Notes: generated from the letters alone by a model not told the origin. Shown: positions 34,213 to 46,744, numbered from the stretch's first letter. The stretch: DNA of 64,000 bases from Hesseltinella vesiculosa (GCA_002104935.1 MCGT01000002.1:124001-188000), one strand, 5' to 3'. Numbers and translations are program-made.

Positions 34213-34726
34213 TCCTTTTTTTTTTCACTCCATCATTTTTTTTTAATTGTATTTTATTTTCTCATTAAAAGCCATCATCCTTTTTCCCTTCCAAGCAGAT
34301 CACGTCGATCCAAACAGGGAGCAGCGAAGATCAGAAAAGCGAAAAGCTGGAAACCTGCTGGGCGGGTTTGGGCCAATGAAATTGAGACACCACAAACAAA
34401 AGGGGCAGATGTCAATTCCCGCTTAATGTTTAATTGCGAGCCACGTTCTTATTTTTTTTTTCCCTTTCTTTTTTCTCGTAGATCTTTTCCATTTTACTGT
34501 CAGTGGGTCTCGTTGTTTATTCTTTTTCTTTTTCTTTTTTAAATTGAGAGGAACGAAAAAAAAAAGGTAAGCTAGCCAGTAATCCATCTAGTACCATCGA
34601 CCTATATAAAAACACAAAGACTAAATGTATTTTCTTTCAAGAAACATCGCCCCTAGTCTTTTTTACACTACTCTTCCTTGCCTCCTTTCCTTTTTGTACT
34701 CTTTTTTTTTTTAACGCTATTGAGCA
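34213..34726. other. intergenic spacer, Sec16 promoter
   Basis: 514 bp between the formin stop and the Sec16 start. It is A/T-rich with several T-runs and holds a TATA box at 34603. No gene is supported. Confidence 0.6.
34603..34612 (+). promoter_or_regulatory. TATA box for Sec16
   Basis: TATATAAAAA lies about 115 bp upstream of the Sec16 ATG at 34727. It is in a suitable place for transcription to start near 34635-34640. Confidence 0.55.
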
Positions 34727-35250
34727 ATGTCTACTCCTCAAGACCAGGCTCATCAGGCCTATTATGGATATGCCCAACATCCTCAGCAGCAGCAGCAGCA
34801 AAATCAACAGACTCCTACTTCATCCAAGGACCAGCATGGCGGTTATTCCTCGTATGGTCATCCTCAGCAACAAGGTACCCCTCAAGGCTATGCCATGTCA
34901 TCCCAAGCCTCGTTCTTCAACCAATATCAGCAACACCAGTCTCCTGCTCAACAAGGTTATCATCAGCCTTCCCAGCAGCAGCCGTCATCGGGTGGCCCAT
35001 CCACCTTGACGCAAGCTTATGACCCTTCATTGTATCATCACTATGCCGAATCCGTCGTCTCTGATGTTGGTTACCAGCAGCAATACCAAGGCTATGACCA
35101 GCAGCAGCAAGGTTACCACCAACAAAGCTATGGCCAACAGCAGCAGCCTTATGGCTATGACTATGGGCAGAGCCATCAACAGTATTACCAACAACAGCAG
35201 CAGCCTCAGCAGCAGCAACAACCCCAGCAACAGCAGCCACAGCAGCAACC

Positions 35251-35281
<31 letters not shown>

Positions 35282-38200
35282 TATGACTACTCGCAGCAAT
35301 ATGCGCAAGGTCACTATGGCTATGATCAGTACGGCATGCAACAGCAACAACAGACCCCACAAGAGGTTGACCCCACGATGCAATACTATCAGCAACAGCC
35401 GTATGCCACTGGCCAGCAGCCCGAACAGCAAGGAAAGCAGGATGCCTCGGAAGCTCCCCAGCAAGACAAAGTGTTCGGGGACCAACAGCCCGGTTACGAT
35501 GCCTTTGACCAACAGCAGCAGCCTCATCAGCAGCCCGCCTTTGTGCCTGATCACCAACAGACTGCCGCTCAACAGCAGCCTCCTGCTGCCCCTGAACCTG
35601 CTCAACCTGCCGAAGCTACTGTGGAAACTCAGCAACCATCTCTTGATTGGAACAGCTGGGACGAACAAGCCAACGTGTCGGAATTCCTTGGCCAATCGAG
35701 CGACCAGCCGTTGAATTTGAATGCCCAGCAACCCGAGCCCACGACTGAGCCGCTCTTTGCCCCTCCTTCTGGTCCTGCTGTTACGCCTGTTGCTCCTGCT
35801 CCTCCTACGACGTCTGTCCAGCAGCAAAGCCTGGTTCCTCCTCCTCAGCAACCCGTTGCCGCATTTGACGTGACAAAATCTTCCAGTGACGTGGTTGATC
35901 AAGAAGGCTATCAACCTGTGGAACTGCACCAAACCAATGAACAGCCGACACAAGACCAGACCGTACCCGACATTGCCACAGCTCCTCAGCAACAAAGTAC
36001 CTTTTCTCCTGCTGCTTCTGTTCCTTCATCCCAGCATTTACCCCCTCCACCAATGGCTTCCACTCAGCAGCTGTCCCCTTCTCCCGCAACGCAAGAACAG
36101 AAATTACCTCCACCTCCCCAGCGAGGTTATGCAGCTGTCGTTGACCAACCACATGGACCCCAAGAAGCTGCTGTGCATGCTTCAGCCGCCTTGAATCAAC
36201 AACAATCCGCCGTTTTCGACGCCTTCCAGCAACCTTCCTCTTATCCCCAAGTGGATTACCAACAGCAACAAGAGCATGTGCCTGTGACCGAGGCTTTTGC
36301 CCAGCAGCCTCAGTCTTTGCCTCCTCCTCCTCTTCCTCCTCAACAACAACAACAGCTACCTCCTCCTCCTCAGCAACAACAGCAATTGCCTCCTCCTCCC
36401 CAACAACATCAGCAACTCCCCTCTCCTCAACCCAAGCAGGAGCTTCCTCCTCCTCCTCCTCCTCAGCAGCAGCAGCAACAACACACCAGCGCGCTCTCTT
36501 CTGGTCCTTCTCATCATCAACCCACTGCTCTAGAGCCACAGCAGGATTTCATTGCCCCCATCCAGTCCCAAGAGGACTCTGTGCCTGTCCAGCAGCAACA
36601 GGAGTCTACTCCCATCCAGCACCAAGAAGACTTTGCTGCTGTTCAGCAACACCAAGAAGACTTTGCTGCTGTTCAGCAACACCAAGAAGACTTTGCTCCT
36701 GTTCAGCAACACCAAGAAGACTTTGCTGCTGTTCAGCAACACCAGGAAGACTTTGCTCCTGTTCAGCAACACCAAGAAGACTTTGCTCCTGTTCAACAAC
36801 ACCAAGACTTTGCACTCGACCAACACCAAGACTTTGCTGCTACGCCACAACTGGACGCCGCCAACCTCACCTACGACCAGCATGTGCAGCAAGCCCAAGT
36901 GTCTGCGACTCAGCAACCACCCCAGCATCCCAGCATGCCTAGCTCAGTGGCCTCTGTCAGCTCCTTGGCTTCGATCTCGTCGCCCCGCATGAATCCTAAA
37001 GCCCTGGTGCCTTGTCCTGATCCCAACTGTGAAGGTGAGAACAAGCCCAGAGCCAAGTTCTGCAGTGAATGTGGTCGTCCATTGGTTTCCTTGTCGCGCG
37101 CCTCGACCCCTGCCTTGTCGGCCTATGGCGGTTATTCCCCTTCGTATGCCCATCACCAATTGCACCAACAACAGTGGTATGGTGCTCCTGGCACGGCTCC
37201 CTTTCAGCCAATTGGCCTTGGATTGCAGCCTCAAGACCCCTATGGCAACGGCCCTCGTCCTTTTGCCCTGGCTACTGTCGGCTATGGTGGGAAGGTGTGC
37301 CTCGTGTTCCCAACCAAGCTGGGTTCAAGCGACGACAGTTTTGTGGATCTGACCCATGTGCGAGAACTGGTGCTACCCACGCCTGAACCTCTGACGACCT
37401 TTGTCGGACCGCTGTTGAATGATGATGGAGTCGACGCTGCCACCAAAAAGCAAGAAGCTCTCGATTACATGGCTGGCCGCATCGATGAATTTGCCGTTGA
37501 AATTCAAGCCTACTCCCCCGACACCTCTGAACACTATCTCCTGACTACCAAGCAACTGCTATGGCAGTTTGTCAAAACTTTGATGGAACAAGACGGCTAC
37601 ATTGGCGATGGGTAAATGAAAAAAAAAAAAGCGCGACTGGCGGGGAGTGATTTTTTTGTTTGTTTGTTGACGAACCTTTTTCATCTTTCTACAGCAACAC
37701 CACGGACCTGGCCATACGAAGCTTATTAGTGCCTGATGAAGCTGTGTTTGGAGGCAGTGGTCTGGGTATGGTACAATCGTATTTGTTGCAAGGCGATCGA
37801 ATGGGTGCTTTAGAATATGCTATTCAAGAAGGTCTCTGGACGCATGCGCTGTTGCTTTCCAAGTCGGTTGACCAAGACACCTGGCAATCCGTGTTGGACC
37901 GATTCATGGCTCAAATGCTGACGCTACCCTCGGAAGCCGCCAGTTCCGACCAAGCTCCTGGTGAAGCGCCCGCGCTGCGTGTCTTCTATGCCTTGTTCAA
38001 TACTTCTGTCGAGCATGCAGGTAATGAAACACTGAAAATATGCCAGGCACTTGCGTAACAAGAAAGCAAAAACCTTGTTTTTTATATTTATGCACTGTCT
38101 GCGAGAAGGAAAAGATGTACCGTGGAAGATCACTCAACTTTAATTTTATTTAGTGTCGTATTTGTTGTCGCAACATACCAGCAAGACGCTGGCACAACAA

Positions 38201-40394
38201 TTGGCCGATTGGCGTTTTGTGTTGGCGTTGATTTATGCAAACTGGAATGAAATCTCCACCGAAGCTATCACGGTGCTTGGCCAACTTTTGAAGGAACACG
38301 GTTGGACCGATGCCGCCCATGTGTGGTAAGGGTTTTTTTTTTTTTTTGCTTTTGCACGTGTGTGATGTTGTGTAATGTGCCTTGACACCCGATCCTTTTT
38401 TTTTTTTTACAGCCGCCTCATTGCCTCGCCAACGCTGCCTGCTGATGGTGATCTTGTATCAGATTTATTACTTGGTTATCAAGATGACGACATGTCTGCT
38501 CCTTTGGACGCTTTGTATTTGACCGAACTCTATGAATTTGCCCTGTCTCTACACCCCGATTACGATACCACCATGCTGCCATTCTTGCAAGGCTACAAGC
38601 TGATCCATGCCTGGTGGCTGGTTGATACCGGCTTTGTTGAAGAAGCTTCACGCTATGTCTTGGCCATCATCAAGGCCATCCTGTCCTTTGCTCCTTCCAG
38701 CGCGTTCCTCAATCAGCAGTTGTTACAAAGCATCAAAGATGTCAGCAAGCGTTGTCCAACTGACGCCATCCAATCGTAAGAATTAGAAAAATCTTGAGGG
38801 GGACAGAAAACCAACTCAATCTTCTCCCCCAAATCATAGTGCTTTGACGGATTTGGAAACCAAGATTGAAAATGCAACCGTTCCAGAATCGGCGCAAGAA
38901 GCCCAAGCTGATCTTTCGACCGAAGAATCAGTGGCTCCCGCTGTGAAACAAGTGTCGTTTGCTCCTGACGTTGAGGAATCACATGACGATGAACCTGATC
39001 AAGACATCCCAGCTCCTTTGGACCCTGTCCAACCTGTTGAACAACTACAAGAGCAAGGCGTGTACAACTATAATGAAGGCTACAGTGTCAATACCACTGA
39101 CGCAGGCTACGGTCAAGAACATCCCGTGTCGTACGAAACCAACGATAACCAGGGTGTCAATGCTTATCAAGGACATGCCCAGCAATCTTATGATGCTGCA
39201 TCTTATGATCAAAATCAACAGTACAATGGCTATTACGATCAACAAGGCTACCAAGCCGATGCTACTTATCAAGCCGATGCTACCTACCAAGACGAAGCCT
39301 ATGGCTATTATGGCCAATCTGAACAGCACCATCTGGATGGCCAGCAAGATTCGACGTTAGCATCTGTGCCTGAGCCTAATGACTCCCTGAGCCAGTCTCA
39401 AACGCAACCAGCAATGGCCCCTGCTTCACAGCCCGCCCCTCTCGCTGCCTCTTATTCTGGCCAAGACCAGCCTGCTCAGCTGAACCCTCCTCCTCTTTCA
39501 CATGATCAACAAGATGCCTCAACGTCGGCACCTCCCACTAGTTTGGCACCTCCCACCATTCCTGCGTCGGAGCCCGAGGTGGCACAGGAAGATCAAGCCC
39601 CGCTCACTTCGACGTATCAACCTGCCGATGCCTTGGACGATGACGACCTTGGCTTTGGCAATGGTGCCACCCAGGCTGCCAAGCCCTTGGATGCCGAACC
39701 CAAAGCGGCGGCAGCCAACGACAACGAGCCCGCTGAAGGCGAGGACGATGATGATGACGAAGCCAAACAGCAAGGTAACAGCAAATATGCACCGACCTTG
39801 CCTTGACCGTTTTCGTCGTGACTCACTGTCTTTCTATAGATGACCGCAAGGGATGGGGCTTCTTATCCATGTTCTCAAGATCATCGCCTGCTCTCAGTGA
39901 AAAGGATGAGAAAAAGGCTGTCAAGGCCAACCTTGGCGAACAAAGCTCATTTTACTATGATGAAAAGGAAGGTCGATGGATCAACAAAAAGGTAAAAAAA
40001 AAAAAAATTGCTGTACTTTTATTATCGTTTGTCGGCTTGGTTTGCTTCATCTTTTTTTCTCTTGCAGGATCCTGACTCCGGCTCGCCTCTTCCTAAATTA
40101 CCGCCTCCACCAAAAGCAACTAAACCTGTTTCGACGAACGCCAACTTGCCTCCTCCCACTTCCTCCACTCCTCCTCCTCCATCGACAATGAATACGACCT
40201 CTCCTACAAAACCTCCTGCCATGACATTACGCTCAGCCAAATCCATGTCGGCTTTGCGAGCCGCCGCCACCATGCCTCCTTCCAACGACCCACTGGATGA
40301 CTTGATGAACGGCCTTCCTCCCACTTCTGCCCGACGTGCTGGCGCCGGCAAGAAAAAGCGAACACGTTATGTTGATGTCTTCAATGCCAGTTAG
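34727..40394 (+). CDS. SEC16: COPII coat assembly protein Sec16
   Basis: Scaffold of ER exit sites that organises COPII vesicle budding. Seven exons (34727-37611, 37695-38020, 38154-38325, 38413-38775, 38840-39774, 39840-39991, 40068-40394) give 1,719 residues. The N-terminal 750 residues are Gln/Pro-rich and disordered, with polyQ near 35190-35280 and a tandem 10-residue repeat. A four-cysteine, zinc-ribbon-like motif follows (CPDPNC, then CSECGRPL). The conserved central domain includes GYGGKVCLVFPTKLG and the ACE1-type helical part (GSGLGMVQSYLLQGDRMGAL, EHGWTDAAHVCRLIAS, GFVEEASRYVLAII). The C-terminal conserved region ends the protein (GWGFLSMFSRSSP, FYYDEKEGRWINKK, RYVDVFNAS). Every Sec16 block is present. 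Confidence 0.94.
36621..36838 (+). repeat. 30-nt tandem repeat within Sec16
   Basis: Unit ACCAAGAAGACTTTGCTGCT plus GTTCAGCAAC, encoding QHQEDFAAVQ or QHQEDFAPVQ. There are six near-perfect units starting at 36621, 36651, 36681, 36711, 36741 and 36771, then two shortened units at 36801 and 36825. Older, decayed units are visible from about 36555. The high identity of the units points to recent slippage or unequal crossing-over. Confidence 0.95.
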
Positions 40395-40858
40395 AAAAGG
40401 AAGCCACTCTTGTTTTCCCCCAATCCCATCTCTCCACTCACCCGTTCTTTTGTGTTTGTTTTTATCTTTTTTACCCGTTTTGAAAAAAAAATGAAAAATC
40501 CATGTGTCCTGCACCCATTTTGTTATTATGAATTTTTAGAGGGTTATTTTTGTTGGTGACCCATTAAAAACAATATTAAATCTGTTTTTTTTTTTAATGT
40601 GAAAAGTGTGATGCATGAAAGAAAGTAAGAAAATGCAAGATGGTGAACTCTCATCCATGGAGGGGGGACTTGCGGCGTGACACAATGAGACACAAAAAAT
40701 GGGGGGATGGGTACAACAGGATAAAAAAGGGGGGGAAGGGTATATCTGAAGAGGGGGAATCGTTGGGCAAAATAAAAAAAAACTGGCAACAGGGCGGATT
40801 TTTTTCCATGAAGCTTGATAGGTTTGTTGCATGGCCAAACACGTTTTTTTTCAATCCT
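40395..40858. other. convergent intergenic region
   Basis: 464 bp between the Sec16 stop and the end of the small minus-strand gene. Poly-A/T runs and G-rich patches (40668-40760) are present. No gene is supported. Confidence 0.5.
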
Positions 40859-41086
40859 TCATTGATGGTCGTCGTCATCGGTGTCTAGCCTCGGAAAGGA
40901 TACGTAGTCTTTTTGAAAAGACCAGGTGTTTTTATCGAGTTTCCAATCCATATGTTCAAAAGAGAGAATCGAGTCCACAGTGATCGAGGACGACCGAGGC
41001 TCATGGAGTGGGGTTGGAGGCGGTCGTTTTGGGAGGGACGTCCTTTCAAGTTTCCATTCAGCCAGAAATTGGAAAATCATGATCAT
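40859..41086 (-). CDS. small hypothetical protein, 75 residues, with TATA box
   Basis: Open frame starting MIMIFQFLAEWKLERTSLPK and ending PRLDTDDDDHQ at a TGA (40859-40861). The sequence is hydrophilic with three Trp residues, a proline-rich patch (KRPPPTPLHEP), a Trp/Lys repeat-like pair (EWKLERT and DWKLDKN) and an acidic Asp tail. I do not recognise it. Support for a real gene comes from its protein-like composition and from TATAAATA on the same strand at 41181-41188, about 95 bp upstream of the ATG, followed by a pyrimidine-rich leader. The short length means chance cannot be excluded. Confidence 0.5.
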   Translation of the reverse strand: MIMIFQFLAEWKLERTSLPKRPPPTPLHEPRSSSITVDSILSFEHMDWKLDKNTWSFQKDYVSFPRLDTDDDDHQ

Positions 41087-42056
41087 AAATTATCAAAAAA
41101 GAAAAAAAGTAAAAATGCCAGAGTGCTGAAAAAGAGAAAAAGAAGAGCAAAGAAGAGTCAAAAGAGGAAAGAAGGTGCACTATTTATACCCATTGGCTTC
41201 TTGACCCGTTCCGATGAAAAAAGTGCTGCGACCCATAAAATTAGTCTCAGTGCGACAAAAGAAACTCTTTTCTTCAGCGCATGACCAACCTGAACAGAAG
41301 ATGCCACGAGATTTTTTCAACCTCCAAGAAAGAAAAGCCAGATTTGGGTTGCTCAGTCTAGAATTTTTGCCCATCAGCTGGGTGGCTCTTCCCAAACAAA
41401 ACAAGCAAAAACCACAAACACACATGTTAGTGAACCAATGACGTGCCTTGGATGCGTCCAACAGAACCTTTTTTTTATATATATTTGTGTTTACTTCAAC
41501 ATAAATAATTTGGGTTCGACTTGCCAACAGTGACCTCTGCTCTGGGACGCTCTTTGGATTCAACTCTTTGGATTGTTTGTGGTCCAAAATTGTTAAATGA
41601 ATTTTTTTTAAATAGGCCCTGCGATCGAAATTGTAACACTTCAAAAGGCTGGACAGAAAGTCGAGGTCAGTTGACAGAGCGAACAAAAGAATGGTAGAAA
41701 AATGAATCTCGTTTACCCTTTTTCATAGTCAGCATCTTCAGGGGTATTGAAAAAAAAGCCCTCATTCACCGAGCCTTGTCAACGAATCAAGCAGACAATT
41801 TTATAATACCCAGGATGCCAAGGAGAGGAGAGGAGGAGACAATTTGAATGCATCAGCAGCGTGCCAATGCACCGATTCCTTGCCGTTCACGCCCAGTGTA
41901 GAAATCTGGGGGCCAGGCTACCTTGAGATGAACTTGGACAGAGCTAGGAAGGTGTTGACTAGAATGTGTTCATAGAGGTTCCGCTGCGTGATCGAGCATG
42001 GTCTGGTCTTTTGGTTTGAATGCTTGGTTTCTCTCATGATTGGGCAACGACGGCAG

Positions 42057-42093
<37 letters not shown>

Positions 42094-42763
42094 AATGAGG
42101 CCGGCGCCGGGGTTTCTCTTGCGTGCCTTTTTCACTTGCACCAAGAACTTGCCGGACGCCAGGAGAGTACCCCGGTATATCTATCAACAGAGACATGACG
42201 AAGAGAGCTACAGTAACAGCATCGCCGTCTTGGACCGCCATGTCACGAGGAAGATGAATGGAAACTCCAGAGTGAGGTAGGCGCCACGTTTATGGTACAA
42301 TACAAACCTGGTTTCACGTGTGCTCGGCGTCCCGCGTGCAGTTGTGACACCGTTAGGCTTGTCACTGGCAGGGCGTCCCAAATGGCTGCTGGGCTAAATC
42401 ATTTTGGTGCCACTTTCTGGCAGTTCATCGGGAGAGACCTGCCAGAGCATCTGTCCATGCTTTTGCACAAAATAAGCAGCTGCAAGAAGGGGTGAAACCT
42501 TTTAATTGGAAACGAAATAAAAAGATTCTTGGTCGCTAATAATGAAAACTATCAATGGACAAGGAAAATAAAATAATATACATCATGGGTGGGAGAAACA
42601 ATTAATGAACAACTACAATAAAATAAAAGGAAAGGGGTGGGACGATCAGGATCTTGCCCCTCGTATAATTCCTAATATCCTTCATTTTCACTCGGATTAT
42701 TGGACAGAATTATACATCGGAGGGCAAGATCCAGATTGTGTGTCGCAAGAGACCGTCGATTGA
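41087..42763. other. gene-poor spacer
   Basis: About 1.7 kb with no supported gene. It holds the TATA box at 41181, T-rich tracts (41470-41480, 41602-41611) and an A30 run (42062-42091). The open frames seen here have no recognisable content. Confidence 0.5.
41181..41188 (-). promoter_or_regulatory. TATA box for the 75-residue ORF
   Basis: TATAAATA on the minus strand, about 95 bp upstream of the ATG at 41086. Confidence 0.45.
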
Positions 42764-43783
42764 CTATGAAGATAGCGTAACTGAGGTAAAGTCAGTGTTG
42801 GATGAGGAGGACAGGCGCAAAAAGGCATTGAACACTCCCAGGGAGGACCGGTTGCCTTGCGCGAGGATGTCGTCGATGGGGGTGCCCGATTGAGTCGCTC
42901 GTGTAGAACCCAACGCGCGAGCTATCGGTTTCTTGACGTGAGGTGGTCGAGGGATGAGACCGAGGAAATGGCGGAGGTGTCGGGGGAAACATCCAGGGCA
43001 GCATTGGTGGCGTTGCCTATAAGCGGCGTGAAAGCATCCTTGGGACGGTTGGAGAAAGGAGGATACGGTCGTTGGCAAGGCTCATGTGTGCGGGCGCAGT
43101 ACTCCACACATGTCTTCACCGGGTAAAGCTGGGGGTCGTGGTTGAAAGGGCAGATGCTCACCCATTTCGTGATAAATTGGCCTTGACGTTTTTCTTTTGG
43201 CTTGACGATATGGAGATGAAGGATGCCGGTGACGTTATCCACATAGGAGTCGTCGCGGTCGATGGTGTAGATGCCGGCCCCCAAGAAACCTGTAAGGCCC
43301 AGTAAGAAGCAAAGCTTGGCTGCAAGTGGCAAGAGAGGGAGCTGGTCGAAGGGCATGCCCTTTCTGATGGCGGCGAGGGATCTATATGTCAAAACGGTCG
43401 TAGGGAGCAGGGCGGATTGCTGACTTGTGTTTGCGAAAAAAATTCCACAAAAGTGGGGTCCTTGGCAACAGATGCACGATGGTCGGTGGCAAGGGGATCC
43501 AAGATGGCAAATTTTGCCGTGATGCACGTGGATGACGACCAGTGCAGCTCACGTCTCTGTTGGGCTATAAAGCTGATGATTTGGTGTGCCGAGGCTTCAT
43601 GGGTGTCGAACGGGGAGGGGGGAGTTGGTGGCAAAGGAGTTGAACGGGAATTGGAAATATCGATAGTTCGCACGTTCGGTGAAAACCTCGCCTTGCTCCA
43701 TGTTCAGATATTATCCCACACATAGCGACGCAGGCATGACAGGGCGAGCTTCTTTTTGGCGAAAATTGATCATCAATGACCAA
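42764..43783 (-). pseudogene. decayed tyrosine recombinase of a DIRS/Ngaro- or Crypton-like element
   Basis: Three overlapping minus-strand frames together spell a tyrosine-recombinase catalytic domain: EHGARRGFHRTCELSIFPI and HEASAHQIISFIAQQ (frames near 43783-43389), then LPLAAKLCFLLGLTGFLGAG, GILHLHIVKPKEKRQGQFI and NHDPQLYPVKTCVEYCA (43527-42922), then PHVKKPIARALGSTRATQSG and PIDDILAQGN with [16 protein letters not shown] (43078-42764). At least two frameshifts separate them. Catalytic positions are lost: the first Arg is replaced after TGFL, the HxxR-type site reads HVKK, and the Tyr expected in an FxRLS context is Leu. These recombinases insert retroelements or Cryptons in fungi. No reverse transcriptase or RNase H was seen alongside, so the element class is open. 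Confidence 0.75.
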
Positions 43784-44381
43784 GTGCTGAGGCTGCCATC
43801 ATCGCATGGAGTTGAGTGGTTTTAGGAACACATCCATCGTTTGGTAAGGCCAATGGAACCTTGGCGATGCAAGGCTACTGTGGTAGACCATCAAAGTACA
43901 GCAAAAGGGACTTCACATCCTCTCCGTCCCCACACATCGCGATCAAAAAAAAAAAGGAGTTCTGGAGGAATGAGGTTTAGCTCGATCGTCTTGATTGATT
44001 GCAGCCAAAAGTGCCACCTAAAGATAATCAGAATGACAGTCTAGGTGACGACGGTTGTTTGGTGGATTGGGTAAAAAATAAGAAACGAAAAGAAAAATGA
44101 AAAGAAAAAAAAACGCTGCCACTTTCCATAGAAAACACCAGATGCCTCGGTCTGTTATATGATTTACCGTAACAGCACCTTTTTCGTTTTGGTCACAAGG
44201 AAACTAATACACTCTGAAGCGACTCAGTGAAACGGCGTCGTCAAAGACGTTCAGAGAATCAAAATGCAAAACACTGACTGGCTGAATTCTAGTCGGAAAG
44301 AGTATGCGTTCATTTTTTTTTTTGTTTTGTTTTTTCTTCCTCTCTTTTCTTTTGTCATTTTCTTTAATTCTCTCTCGAACA
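43784..44381. other. spacer between recombinase relic and Swi3-like gene
   Basis: About 600 bp. A T-rich leader (44310-44370) precedes the Swi3-like ATG. The first 200 bp may be further decayed mobile-element sequence. No gene is supported. Confidence 0.45.
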
Positions 44382-46626
44382 ATGGATACTGATCATACAG
44401 CTACTCCTGGCAATGCCCATGTTGAAAACATCAGCCAGGAAGCAAATGATGACCTGACGTCAGCCTCCGTAGAACAATCCACAGCGGACTCATCAAATTC
44501 AAACGAAACGCCTGCTCCTGAACACAACGACACGATCATGGCAGAGGCCACACCATCCAATGGCATGGACAATCAACAGCAACATAACTCTGGCACTGGC
44601 GATGCAGCCCCTTCTGACACACCCAATGCCCCCAGTTTGGATGTCGACACGTCTATGGCCACTACCGAATCATCCACACCTTTGCCTCCTTCATCACCCC
44701 AACCTGCCTTCACATCCGGTGATGCATCCTCTCATACCCAATCCACTGCATCCGCCTCAGCTGCCGGCGATAGTGCCAATGCCAATCAAGTCGCACGCGA
44801 GTATCTGCAAACCCTTGCCAAGCCCATCGACCTGCCACCCCAAACCGCTGCTTGGTTCGACATGGCCGCCATCCATGAGATTGAACGTCTATCGTTGCCC
44901 GAATTCTTCACCGACCGCAGTCGCTCTAAAACACCCGAAATCTACAAAGACTACCGTGACTTTATGATCAACACCTACCGCCTCCACCCACAGGACTATC
45001 TGGCCCTCACAGCCTGCCGCCGCAACTTGGCGGGCGATGTGTGTGCCATCATGCGTGTCCACTCCTTTTTACAACAATGGGGCCTCATCAACCATCAGGT
45101 AAAAGACAATGGCCCAGACAGAAAAAAATCGGAAAGAGAAGCCAACGCTTATTGCTCTTAACTAGTGTGAATCTGCTGCTGTCCCTTCGCCTGTGGGTCC
45201 TCCTTTTACTGGCCACTTCCGAGTCACTGCTGACACTCCCAGGGGCCTGATCCCCTTCAAACCCAACTTTAAATCACTTGGTGCTGGTGATGATCCTTCG
45301 AGACAGGCCCACCCTGGTCAACAACCACCCTTCCTACAGCAACAACAGCAGCCTGGCCTTGTACCAAAGGTCGAGCCTATGCAAACGGACGTTGCTTCCC
45401 AGCTAGACAGCGCCAAGCAGCCTGCCGTCAAGACAGAGAAAATAGAGGACGATGATGACAGCCTCAAGAAGGCCAGACTATTCCAAGGCAAAGGTTTTGC
45501 TGGTGAAAAGACCAAGACGATGTCCTGCTTTACATGCGGTGTGGATTGCACCCAGCTCTACTACCACTGTCTCAAGTCACGCAACATGGACATCTGCCCA
45601 ATTTGTTACTCACAAGGCCGATTCCCCAGCACCTTGTACAGTGCGGACTACCTCAAAGTCGAGGCGGATGATCCAGCCCACGGTCGCATGCAAGCCGTCG
45701 ACAGCCAAGGCTGGACTGATCAAGAAACCCTGCTATTGCTGGAAGCCATCGAGCAATTCGACGATGACTGGAACGCCATCGCCGAGCATGTTGGCACAAA
45801 GACCCGTGACGCGTGCCTGACTCGATTTTTGCAAATGCCCATCGAGGACCCTTACCGCACCGGTCAACCTGCTTCCCACACCTTGGATCACCGCCGTATG
45901 CCATTCTCGCAAGCCGACAACCCAGTGATGTCAGTGATTTCATTCCTGGCCTCGGCCGTGGACCCTCAGCTGGCTTCGATGGCCGCCAAGGTCGCCGTGG
46001 AACAGCAAGAAAAGCAAGGCGACAAGCCTCTAGAGCAAGATGACAAGGGCGACAATACTGGCGGCACCGACAATGCCGACGACGTCAATCACAAGCGCAA
46101 GACCGACGACGCCATGGATGTCGACGATGAAAAGGCACCAACGAACGGCGCCAAGAAACCTCGCACTGCTCTGCAGAAAGCCGCCTCCGTTGCCCTCGGC
46201 TCTGCTGCCGCCAAGGCCCATGCCCTTGCTGGGATCGAAGAAAAGGAAATCAGCCGCCTTGTGCATGCCGTGGTTGAAAACGAAATCAAAAAACTGGATC
46301 ACAAAATGAGCCACTTCAAGGATCTGGAAGCTGTGCTGGATAGTGAACTCGAAACGATCAGCCAGCAACGCCATCAACTCTTCTTGCAACGTCTGGCCAT
46401 CAAGAAAACAAATGCAATGCTAGAGCAGCTCGTCAAAGAAAAGGACGTCGACAACGTGGCCGCCCTGGTGGACCATGGCATTTCGCCAAAGGAACTTCAC
46501 GACTTATTGGATACCCATCTCTTCAAGGACCACTATCGACTGGTTGCCGATCACCATCACTCCGATGAAGCACTCAAACCGCCCGTCAATGACGAGGCCA
46601 ACCCCAGCTCGCTCTTGTCACTGTGA
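44382..46626 (+). CDS. SWI/SNF or RSC complex subunit, Swi3/Rsc8 (SMARCC) family
   Basis: Core scaffold subunit of an ATP-dependent chromatin remodeller. Exons 44382-45098 and 45166-46626 give 725 residues. The ATG at 44382 is chosen because upstream codons only encode poly-F from a T-tract. Order: Ser/Thr-rich N-terminus; SWIRM domain (residues about 140-240: [59 protein letters not shown]); ZZ-like zinc finger ([32 protein letters not shown]); SANT domain ([40 protein letters not shown]); C-terminal leucine-zipper coiled coil ([20 protein letters not shown]). This is the complete family layout. Rsc8 and Swi3 cannot be told apart reliably here. Confidence 0.95.
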
Positions 46627-46744
46627 ACGCCCCCCGCTTTCTACCTTTCTTTTTATTTTTTTTTTATTTTTGATACACCTTTTTTTTTCCGCATCCATGA
46701 AAATAAAATCAAACTTTTTTTTTTATTTTATTATTTAATTTTTA

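Noticed and set aside
35027..36539. Long minus-strand frames rich in Leu, Val and Glu
   Set aside because: They are complements of the CAG/CCT-rich Sec16 N-terminus.
36621..36838. Regular 30-nt repeats resembling a CRISPR array
   Set aside because: There are no spacers, the units are contiguous, and they code in frame within Sec16; this is a eukaryote.
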